Origin: a virus | Direction: 5' to 3' (one strand) | DNA: 58,844 nucleotides | IMG/VR virus record: IMGVR_UViG_3300031463_000546 | Coordinates: 1-58,844 of that record | In this document: positions 25,455-33,700 of the stretch, one piece after another | Layout: each line of letters begins with the position of its first letter | Numbering within the stretch: position 1 is the first letter of the stretch | Made by a program: the position numbers and the translations under genes | Notes under the pieces: generated by a model | Database searches by the model: none | What the model was told of the DNA's origin: nothing | Seen by the model: the letters and a program-made list of their open reading frames with translations, nothing else

Positions 25455-25834
25455 CCATGGGACGCTCCGTGAAGCGCTATCAGAATGCCGCCAAACTCCT
25501 GCCAAAGGCACTGCTCCAGGAACTCCAGCACTATGCCGCCGGCAAGATGCTCTACGTCCCGTATCCCATTTCGCGTCGGGATTTTAATCGGCTGAAAGTG
25601 TTGGACTTACGCACGCAAGGCTATTCCCTGAACCAGATCGCCTTTCGCACGGGCATGACCCGGCAAGGCGTCTGCCGGATACTGCGCCAGGACCGTCAAC
25701 GGGCGCTGGCCATCATGAACATGCTCTATGAAGGTCGCGAGGGTGAGCACGGCGATGAAGCGATCAATCGCGATTCTGGCGAAACGCCTCCCTCCCGCCA
25801 AACGGCTTCCTTCAAAAGCACGGAGAACGAATGA
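25451..25834 (+). CDS. CD3324/Mor-like helix-turn-helix protein
   Basis: 127 aa. YQNAAKLLPKALLQELQHYAAGKMLYVPYP matches the opening of CD3324-type and Mor-related small regulators (LP..LL..IQ.Y..G..LYIP). VLDLRTQGYSLNQIAFRTGMTRQGVCRILRQ is a clear helix-turn-helix. The C-terminal 35 residues look disordered. Mor is the middle-operon activator of phage Mu, so a role as activator of packaging or head genes, which follow, is plausible. Start and stop both overlap neighbouring genes by four bases. Confidence 0.7.
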   Translation: MTMGRSVKRYQNAAKLLPKALLQELQHYAAGKMLYVPYPISRRDFNRLKVLDLRTQGYSLNQIAFRTGMTRQGVCRILRQDRQRALAIMNMLYEGREGEHGDEAINRDSGETPPSRQTASFKSTENE

Positions 25835-26394
25835 CCCGCAAGACTCCTCCAAAACCGAAGACCATCGAGGCGTTGCCAACCGATGATGCCGAGCATGTTC
25901 GCACCTGGCAGCGTGCCACGGGCCGGAAGCCCGGTGATGAGACGAATGCGCCGCATCCGTATCGCGCTAAGCTGCAACACGGCATCTTTGCCAACCGCAT
26001 CTTTGGCGCCGAGGAGATGGCGTTGTTCACGGCGATGATCGACATCTTCCGCGAGGAGACGGCGTTCAACGGCAGCGGTGATATGGTGCAGTTGGAACTC
26101 TTCTGCATCTACTGCCTGAAGATCACGCGGGCGTTGATGGCCGAACAGTGGGATGCGGTCGAGCGGCTGGACCGGATGATCCGCTCCCACATGATGGACC
26201 TGAAACTGACGAGGAAGATGCGCGAGGGTGATGGGCCGGCAGACGGCACCCCCAGTCCGCTGGATTACGCCATGCAGTTGGTGGAGCGGGCACGGCAGCG
26301 ACAGCAGGAATTGGCTGGTACGGATGAGGTGTCTGCGAAAACGCCGGAAACATTGCAGAGAACATCCGACGATGAGAGTGAGGGTCACGCGTGA
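25831..26394 (+). CDS. Probable terminase small subunit
   Basis: 187 aa. Central helical part: FGAEEMALFTAMIDIFREETAFNGSGDMVQLELFCIYCLKITRALMAEQWDAVERLDRMIRSHMMDLKLTRKMRE. This pattern recurs in phage small-terminase proteins, with the RMIRS-MDLK-TR tail as the best clue. The C-terminal 50 residues are Gln/Arg/Glu-rich and probably disordered. It lies before the large terminase gene, separated by an oppositely oriented recombinase gene. The call rests on pattern and position; it could be another packaging-related protein. Confidence 0.55.
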   Translation: MTRKTPPKPKTIEALPTDDAEHVRTWQRATGRKPGDETNAPHPYRAKLQHGIFANRIFGAEEMALFTAMIDIFREETAFNGSGDMVQLELFCIYCLKITRALMAEQWDAVERLDRMIRSHMMDLKLTRKMREGDGPADGTPSPLDYAMQLVERARQRQQELAGTDEVSAKTPETLQRTSDDESEGHA

Positions 26395-26675
26395 ATCGGC
26401 TGGTGTTTCCGAGAGAGATTGCAGAGAAGAACTGTTCTCCGCAATGTGGCGATGCCGGCTCCGGTGTTCCTGCTCGCAAGATGACAATGCCTGTCGCATG
26501 TATCATGGCCGAGATGTGTTCTTCTCCGGCATGTTCGTGGAGTGTCATGAGAGTGTCGAAGTCTGTCGGTGCCTGTCAGATGGGGTCATCAGATGGGAAC
26601 CGGATCGCCAGACGGATGACCGAAGATGACAGGCAGGGTCATTCGCTGTCATCTCCGGTCATCGCCGGTCAAGCA
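26395..26675. other. Non-coding gap beside the tyrosine recombinase
   Basis: 281 bases between the convergent small-terminase and recombinase genes. No supported gene. It contains repeated GGTCATC / CGGTCA elements between about 26583 and 26670 and a strong inverted repeat (listed separately). It could be a bidirectional terminator or the recombinase binding region. Confidence 0.5.
26617..26661. repeat. Inverted repeat downstream of the recombinase gene
   Basis: TGACCGAAGATGACAG (26617-26632) pairs with CTGTCATCTCCGGTCA (26646-26661), 15 of 16 positions, with a 13-base loop. It begins 14 bases past the recombinase stop on the minus strand. No U-run follows on either strand, so it is not a classic intrinsic terminator. 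A folded 3' end or a recombinase-binding site are alternatives. Confidence 0.5.
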
Positions 26676-27560
26676 TCACAATCGCTCCAGCGCCTCTTCC
26701 AGCGTGCCGTCCACCAGGTGTGTGTAGATCTCGGTGGTGGCGATATTGCGATGGCCGAGGGCGCGCTGGACGACCAGCAAATCCCCGGTGCGGCTGTACA
26801 GCCGCGTGGCGAACGTGTGGCGCAAGCCGTGCGGCGAGATGGCCTTCTCGATGCCGGCTTCCTGGAGCCAGTGCTCAAAGCGATAGCCCACCTGCCGAGG
26901 CGACAAACGTGTTCCCCGCTGGCTGATGAACAGTGCCGGACAGGATTCTCCCTGCTTCCTGCGCCACTGGAGATAGGCACGCAGGACGCCACGCAGGTGT
27001 GTGTTCAGGAATTTGACCTGGGGCTGTCCGCCCTTCGCCCGGCGGATATGCAGGTGCTTCGCGTCCAGATTGACATCCTCGATGTCCAGCGCGACCAGCT
27101 CCTGCAGGCGGATGCCGGTGGCCAGGAAGGTCTCGATGAGCGCGCGGTCGCGTTTGGCGATCTCGCTGTGCCGACCGGTCAGGCATTTCACCAGGCGCCG
27201 CACTTCCGAGTCGGTGAGGAAGGCCGGTGGCGTGCGTGGTGCCCGCTGCAGATGGATGCCGAGTGCGGGATTCTCGGTGATGTGTCCCGTGTCGAGCGCC
27301 CAGGTGAAGAAGGCGCGGACGGCGGCACGGCCTCGATTGAGTGTGGCCGGCGCTTTCGGTGTTCCCGAGGGGCTGGTGGTTAGTGTGGGATCGGATAGGG
27401 TGGCGGTGAGTTTCGCCGCGGTGATGTCCGCGATGCCCATGTCACCCAGCCGGTTGAAGACGTGCTGCAGGTCATGGGTGTAGATGGCGACGGTTTTCTC
27501 CGACCGTCCCTGTGCCTGTTGGTGTGTGCAAAAGGCGTTGAGCGCCTGGTCGAGTGTCAT
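26676..27560 (-). CDS. Tyrosine recombinase, XerC/D-like
   Basis: 294 aa from the ATG at 27560 after AAGGAGG. An N-terminal SAM-like core-binding domain (LDQALNAFCTHQQAQGRSEKTVAIYTHDL) is followed by the catalytic domain. The catalytic set is complete: Arg in ATGIRLQELVAL, Lys in IRRAKGGQPQVKF, HGLRHTFAT (H-x-x-R), GHRNIATTEIYTH with Tyr as nucleophile. It has no arm-binding N-terminal domain, so it is closer to Xer-type enzymes than to lambda-type integrases. It sits alone on the minus strand between the small and large terminase genes. Being the second recombinase, it may resolve dimers, move DNA, or be an older integrase. Confidence 0.92.
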   Translation of the reverse strand: MTLDQALNAFCTHQQAQGRSEKTVAIYTHDLQHVFNRLGDMGIADITAAKLTATLSDPTLTTSPSGTPKAPATLNRGRAAVRAFFTWALDTGHITENPALGIHLQRAPRTPPAFLTDSEVRRLVKCLTGRHSEIAKRDRALIETFLATGIRLQELVALDIEDVNLDAKHLHIRRAKGGQPQVKFLNTHLRGVLRAYLQWRRKQGESCPALFISQRGTRLSPRQVGYRFEHWLQEAGIEKAISPHGLRHTFATRLYSRTGDLLVVQRALGHRNIATTEIYTHLVDGTLEEALERL

Positions 27561-27673
27561 CGGTGAAGTCCTCCTTCTCCGCAATGAACGCTCGGAAGGC
27601 GCGATGGAGTCAAGTCCGATGAGTCAGCAAATCGTGATGTGTGGAACGTGCGGCGAAGCAGCGGAGATGCGGC

Positions 27674-29224
27674 ATGTCGGATGATCTTCGCAAAGCCGCG
27701 GTGCAGATGCCCGAAGCGGATCGGCGGTTACTGGAAACGGTATTCGCCGATACCGTCGTCTGGGGGGAGACGGTGCTGCTCAATCGCGACGGATCACCCC
27801 GGCGCTATTGGGAACACCAGGTGAACGATCTGCGCTGCACCGCCCGCAACATCATCCATCTCGATGGCCGGGACGTGGGGAAGACCATTGTACTCTCCAC
27901 CGATGCGCTCTACTTCGCCACCACGACCGCAGGCGTGTCCGGGCTGATCGCCGCTCCCCATCAGGGACAGCTCGATACCATCATCGAGGAGATCGAGTAC
28001 CAGCTCGATGCCAGCCCGCTGCTGCGCTCGCATCTGGCCGTCAACGCCTTCGGCAAGCCGAAGATTCAGCGCAAGCCGTATTTCCGCGTGGAGTTCAAAA
28101 ACAACTCGGTGTTGTATTTTCGCCCGGCGGGCAATTATGGGGAAGCGTTCCGTTCGCTGCACGTCGAGCGCGTCTGGGTCGATGAAGGAGCCTGGCTCAC
28201 CGAATCGGCGTGGAAGGCGCTCCGGCAATGCTTGAAGGCCGGGGGACGCATGCGGATTTACTCGACCCCGAACGGCATCCGCACCAGCACCTATTACCGG
28301 CTGACCTTCTCGGATCAATTTACGCAGTTCCGCTGGCCCTCCTGGCTCAATCCCAATTGGACGACGGAGCGCGAACAGGAGCTGGTCGAGTTCTATGGTG
28401 GGCGCGATACTGCCGGCTGGCAGCACGAGGTCGCCGGCGAACACGGCAAACCCAGCTATGGCGCCTTCAATCAGGAACAGTTCGATGCCGCTTGCCAGGA
28501 GATTATCGAGTATCGCACCGTGCGCATCACCGGTGACGATCTGTCCGGCTGCCAGGACAATGAGCAGCTTTTCGATTTGCTGGAAGCGATGCTGGACCTG
28601 GTGCCGCAAGCCGGCGTGTTCTGGATCGGCGCCGACCTGGGGTATACCAACGACCCCACGGAGATCGTCGTGTTCCAGGATGCCTCCGGGGAGAAGCCGG
28701 TGGCCAGCCTGGTGCTCCGTATCCACTGTGAACACGTGGCTTATCCCATATTGTCTATGTTGGTCTCGCTCCTGGAGCGCTACTTCACGCCGGCGGGCAT
28801 CGGCATCGACAACGGCGGGAACGGCGGCGCGGTGGTGCAGGAACTGTTGACGCTGGACGCCTATCGTACGCTGAATCTCAGCGGTCGCCTGCGTGGGGTC
28901 GATTTCGGCGGGGTGACCACACTGCCCACCCCGGATGGGGGTGAAGTGCGCAAACGCACCAAGGAACTGATGACCTCCATCATCAACGGCATGCTCCAGC
29001 GCCGGGAGATTCGTTTCCCGCATGGCGATCTGGAACTGCAGGATCAATTCACCACCCATACCTATTCGATGACCAACAACGCGGTGGTCTACTCGAAAGG
29101 CAACGATCACATCATCGACGCGGTGCGCTGCGCCGTGCTGGTGCGGGAACTGGGACGACTCAACCTTGGCGAGACGCAGTCGGTCTGCGTCAGCCCATTG
29201 CTCACGGCTCCGATTTTCTATTGA
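27674..29224 (+). CDS. Terminase large subunit
   Basis: 516 aa from the ATG at 27674; a few upstream in-frame codons are possible. ATPase domain: Walker A variant GRDVGKT near residue 65 and Walker B VERVWVDEGAW near 165, with motif III IYSTPNG. Nuclease domain: FWIGADLGYTNDPTEIVVF (first Asp), GIGIDNGGNGGAVVQ and DHIIDAVRCA (last Asp). The enzyme packages DNA through the portal, which is encoded next. The portal ATG lies 11 bases after this stop. Confidence 0.93.
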   Translation: MSDDLRKAAVQMPEADRRLLETVFADTVVWGETVLLNRDGSPRRYWEHQVNDLRCTARNIIHLDGRDVGKTIVLSTDALYFATTTAGVSGLIAAPHQGQLDTIIEEIEYQLDASPLLRSHLAVNAFGKPKIQRKPYFRVEFKNNSVLYFRPAGNYGEAFRSLHVERVWVDEGAWLTESAWKALRQCLKAGGRMRIYSTPNGIRTSTYYRLTFSDQFTQFRWPSWLNPNWTTEREQELVEFYGGRDTAGWQHEVAGEHGKPSYGAFNQEQFDAACQEIIEYRTVRITGDDLSGCQDNEQLFDLLEAMLDLVPQAGVFWIGADLGYTNDPTEIVVFQDASGEKPVASLVLRIHCEHVAYPILSMLVSLLERYFTPAGIGIDNGGNGGAVVQELLTLDAYRTLNLSGRLRGVDFGGVTTLPTPDGGEVRKRTKELMTSIINGMLQRREIRFPHGDLELQDQFTTHTYSMTNNAVVYSKGNDHIIDAVRCAVLVRELGRLNLGETQSVCVSPLLTAPIFY

Positions 29225-29235
29225 CAAGGACACTC

Positions 29236-30708
29236 ATGGCCAAATCACGATACCGCACATCGCAGCAGACGACCGGCGCAGTGGCGCAGCCGTTGCCCCA
29301 CGCGAGCGCCGCCACCATCGACGGCTCAGCGTTCATCAGTGTCACGCCCACCGATCCGATCCCGGTCACCTGGGAAGAGCGCGCACGACGAGCGTGGACC
29401 TACTATATCGAGGAGCCACTGGTGAAGAACTGCGTCAACTCCTGGCGCTCCTTTGCCGTGGGCGACGAGATCAAGCTGGCCAGCGATGATGAGGTAGTGA
29501 AGGAGGCGGTGAACGAATTGCACGACCGGCTGGCGCTCTCCACCTTCGTCAAGGATATGATCCTGCAATTGCTGGTGAAAGGCGACGCGGTCGGCTTCAA
29601 ACGTTACCGCCAGGATGGGCGCGATGTCGAGGGGATCACCTGCGTCAATCCCACCTCGGTGAAAGTGAAGTATGCGCAAGGCACGCTGATGGAGATGCAA
29701 CAGTACCCGGAGGACGCGCCTGCCGCCGGCGACGGCCTGTCGCTGCCCGTCGAACAGGTGATCCATCTGCGCTGGGATGCGCCGCCGTTCTCTCCGCGAG
29801 GCAATAGCCTGGTGCTGCCCGCCTTCCAGTCCATCGAACTGCTGCGCGATTACCGCAAGGCCGAGCAGGCCATCGCCAAACGCTGGGCCACGCCATTCCG
29901 CCTCATCAAGGTCGGCGGGGCCTACAACCAGCGCGTGATTACCCCTGACCAGAAGATGCTTCAGGACATCCGCGACATGGTCAACAAGATGGACATGAAG
30001 TCGGGCCTGGTGGTGCCGTTCTACGTGGGGGTGGAGACGCATGGCGCCGAGGGAACCGTGCTCAATGTCGAGGAGAAGGTGAAGGAAGTCAAGGAGGACA
30101 TCATCGTCGCGCTGGGGTTGTCCCGCTCGCTGGTGACCGGCGATGGCCCGAATTATGCCACGGCGTCCGTCTCCATGCAGAAGATGCTGGTGATGATTCG
30201 TGAGATCAAACAAATCGCCCGGCAGCTCCTCGACTGGGTGGTGGATGACTGGCTCGCGCTCAGCGGCCATGAGGATGCCACCGTCCAGTATCTCTTCAAC
30301 GATCTCGATCCGAACGACGCGGTCGATATCAAGAAGCTGTTGCTCGAACTCTACGACCGCAAGCTCATCTCCCGCGCCAGCCTGCAGGTGAAGATGGAAC
30401 TGGACCCGGATGTCGAGGCGGCCAACCGCGCGCAGGAGAAGCCGGGCATCGACGTGCTGGACGAGAAGCAGGCGAAGCCTATCGTCGATATGGTCACGCT
30501 CGGTGTGCTCGACGTGGATGAAGCGCGGAGTTTTCTGGGGCTGGGGCCGAAGGCGACCACGCCGGAGACAGCCTCCGCGCGTGCTGTTGCCGATGACGTC
30601 ATCTGTGACGAGTGCCGGCATTTCGAGGACGCGGAAAATCGCTGCGCGGTGCAGCGGCAGGAGACCACCTTCGAGACGCGCGCCTGCCGGTTCTTCGACC
30701 GGAAGTAA
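29236..30708 (+). CDS. Portal protein
   Basis: 490 aa from the ATG at 29236 (AAGGA site); an upstream TTG is poorly placed. It fits phage portals: YIEEPLVKNCVNSWRSFAVGD, QLLVKGDAVGFKRY, EQVIHLRWDAPPFSPRGNSLVLPAFQSIELLRDYRKAEQAIAKRWA, LGLSRSLVTGDGPNYATASVSMQKM, then a helical C-terminus. The extreme C-terminus has four cysteines (CDECRHF, NRCAVQ, TRACRFF) that could form a zinc ribbon, unusual for a portal. It lies between terminase and the MuF-like gene, the standard order. Confidence 0.9.
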   Translation: MAKSRYRTSQQTTGAVAQPLPHASAATIDGSAFISVTPTDPIPVTWEERARRAWTYYIEEPLVKNCVNSWRSFAVGDEIKLASDDEVVKEAVNELHDRLALSTFVKDMILQLLVKGDAVGFKRYRQDGRDVEGITCVNPTSVKVKYAQGTLMEMQQYPEDAPAAGDGLSLPVEQVIHLRWDAPPFSPRGNSLVLPAFQSIELLRDYRKAEQAIAKRWATPFRLIKVGGAYNQRVITPDQKMLQDIRDMVNKMDMKSGLVVPFYVGVETHGAEGTVLNVEEKVKEVKEDIIVALGLSRSLVTGDGPNYATASVSMQKMLVMIREIKQIARQLLDWVVDDWLALSGHEDATVQYLFNDLDPNDAVDIKKLLLELYDRKLISRASLQVKMELDPDVEAANRAQEKPGIDVLDEKQAKPIVDMVTLGVLDVDEARSFLGLGPKATTPETASARAVADDVICDECRHFEDAENRCAVQRQETTFETRACRFFDRK

Positions 30709-30719
30709 GGGGCGAATCC

Positions 30720-33700
30720 ATGCCGGTCGAAACCACATCACAACACGACCTGATTCGCCAGGCCGTCGCGCAGAGCCTGCATGCGCGGAATCGCTATGTC
30801 GAACAGGTCGTGAACGATCTCACCGATGAGCTGGTTTCCGCACGCGAGCAGGTGGCCGCGGCGATCCTGCGCTACAAATCCCTCGGCTCTCTGCCGGACA
30901 ACAAGCTGGCAGGATTGAAGGGACTGGAACGGCTGGACACTGACATCAAAGGCATCATGACCCAGCTCAAGCGGTCACAGACCGTCCGTTGTCGCACGGA
31001 GGCGAAAGCCGCTTTCCGGCTCGGGGTGTACCACGGCATCGAGGAATTCGCCACCGCGCAACTACCGGTGTATCGTGACCTCACCGCTGATGGGCTGGAC
31101 AAGCTCACCACCAAAGCCTTCCAGATCGTCGATACCGATGCGCTGGACTTTCTGGCGAACTACACCACCACGCTGGTCGGTGACGTGAACCGGGAGACGA
31201 CCGATGGCATCATGCGGACCATCCGCGGCGCCATCGCCACCGGCAAAGGGGTGGATGACATCGTACGCGACCTCGGTGAGGTGGTGAAGGATCAGGAGTC
31301 CTTCCGCCATGCCGGGACAAAAGTGTTCAGCAAGGCGCAGTATCGCATGGAGGTGATTGCCCGCACCGAGGTGCTGCGCGCGCATAACCTGGGCAAACTC
31401 AAATTCCACCAGGCGGTCGGCATCCAGCAGTTGGAGTGGTTCACCATGGATGACGAGCGCATGTGCCCCATCTGCCGAGATCTGGACGGAAAGCCTTTTC
31501 CCATCGACGAATTCCCCGCGCAACCGGCGCATCCCCAATGCCGGTGCGGACATTATCCAGTCTGGCCGTTGGTGATCTGCGGACAAGGCGTGCTGGCAGC
31601 GAGTGCCGCTCCGAAGACCGGCGACGCCTGTATCCTGCCGCCGCAGAGTATCGAGGGGATGGCCGCGGCCCAGGCCGAGGAGCAGAAGACCCTCAAAGCG
31701 GCGTTCGAAGGTGGCGACCCCGCGAAGCTTGGTGCGCTCACCATGAAGCAGGTACAGACACTGGCCAAGCAGCAGGGAGTCGCCATCGCGCGCACCAAGG
31801 CAGATTTCCTCAAGCTGCTCGCGGATAAAGGGGTGGATGGCAGTGGGCTGTCGGGGAAGGCGCTGGAGGCGATGCTCAAGCAGTATGGCATCGGCGCGCT
31901 CCGCAGCAAGGATGAATTGGTCGCGCTGCTGGTGCAGAAACAAGCGGCGTTTATCCAGGCCCAACTCCAGGCGCAACTGTTGAAGGAGGCGGCGCAGTCG
32001 GCTACCGGGCTTGAGTCGATGACGGTGAAAGATCTGCAGGATCTGGCCGTAAAGAAGGGTCTCTCGCTGAACATGACCAAAGCCGACGTCATCGCCTTGC
32101 TCGATCAGTTGGAACCGGGCGTCGATCACAGTGGATTATCCGGGCAGGCACTAATCACTGCAAAGAAACAGTTCCATATCGGCCCACTCAAAAACAAGGC
32201 GCAGCTCATTAAGGCGCTTCAGCAGGTGGCCGGCAAGGAGATGGCACAGCAAGCTATACAGGATACCCAGCAGGCGGCAGTGACGGCAGCGACCAACGCG
32301 TTGAAAGAGGCTGCCGGAAAAGTCATACTCCCGGCGACTCCGAGCAATTTTGCACCGTTCCTTGAACAACTTGCTGCCGCTGAACAGGCGCTGGTCAACA
32401 GCCCCACCGTGCCGCAGGAGGTGATCCAGCAGATCGCCACCGAGCTCTCCGCGAAGAAGCTGGCGTTCCAGCAGCAGGTACTATCCCTTGGCGCTTCAGA
32501 CGTGAAAAAGATCGCGCAGGCGGCAAAAATTCCGAAATACCAGTGGGCGACCAAAGACGAACTCGTCACGCTGATGACCGAAACCTCGCCGGCGAAGCTC
32601 GATCCGGTGAAGCAATCCATCGCCGACAAATGGGCCAAGTGGAACACCCAGCAGCAGGCGCACAAGGTTGGGAAAGTCACCGCACAGGCGCAACTGGAAG
32701 CCCAGCAAGCCGCGGAAGCCGCCGCCGCCAAGGCGAAATCCCTCCTGCAGGACAAAGTCGATGCCGTGATGCATCCCGGCGCTGCCGGGGAATCGCTCGA
32801 TGCCTATGTCACGGCGATGCAGGAATTGAAATCAGCACTCGCGGCACAGGCCGGCATACTCTCGCCGGATGATCTGGCGCACTACTCCGGTGTCACGCAG
32901 GTGTTGCATGGCTGGGGCATCTCCCACTTACAGGAGATGAAAGTTGCCGATCTAAAGAAGCTGGCGCAGGCGAAGAAATTTCCGAATTGGGCCTTTGCCA
33001 ATAAGGACCAGCTTGTGACGCTGCTGTCGGCGTCGGATGAATCAGCCAAGCAGGATGTGTTGCAGGCGCTGGCCACCAAGGTTGCCGGGTATGGGAAAGC
33101 GACGCCTTCCCTGAAATCCGGTAAAGCGCTGGCGGCAGAGTTGGCCACACCCGATACGCCAACGATTCAAATTGGCACGTCCGCTTATGCTCAGGTGGAT
33201 GCGCAGTGGACGAATATCGCCGTCCATCCCGACCGCCATTTTACCTTCGCGCGTGACGCCAAAGATCTGGGTGGCGTTCATCCGAAGCAGATCTATCGTG
33301 ATCCGGATGGTCACGAATGGCTCTTTAAGCCCATTGAGAAGGCGTCGGATGGCTTCCTCGCTGATGCCGATGAGATGACATACCGTGTCTCTCGCCTGCT
33401 CGATCCCAACGCCATCGAGGTGCGCAAGGTGACGTTGAACGGGCAACGCGGCACCATCCAGCGCATGAAGTCAGGATTGCAGGCTCAGAAAAATTATGAC
33501 GGCATGGACCCGGCGTCGATCCCCCCGGAGGAACTGGCGCAACTGCTCCGGCACCATGTCGTGGACTGGTTGCTCTCCAATCATGATAGCCACAGCGCGA
33601 ATTTCCTGCGGCTCACCGATGGCTCGGTGGTGGCCATCGACCGCGCGCAGGCGTTCAAATACTTCGGACGGGATAAGCTGGACATCGGCTATAACCCGAA

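Noticed and set aside
26391-27383. Plus-strand frame of 330 codons running over the recombinase gene
   Set aside because: Mostly antisense to a recombinase with all catalytic residues; no coding features of its own.
27794-29233. Long open frame on the minus strand opposite the large terminase gene (479 codons)
   Set aside because: GC-rich genes often leave the antisense frame open; the translation is low-complexity and lacks any domain, while the plus-strand terminase motifs are complete. The same holds for antisense frames opposite the portal (29326-30741) and the methylase fusion (40375-42270).
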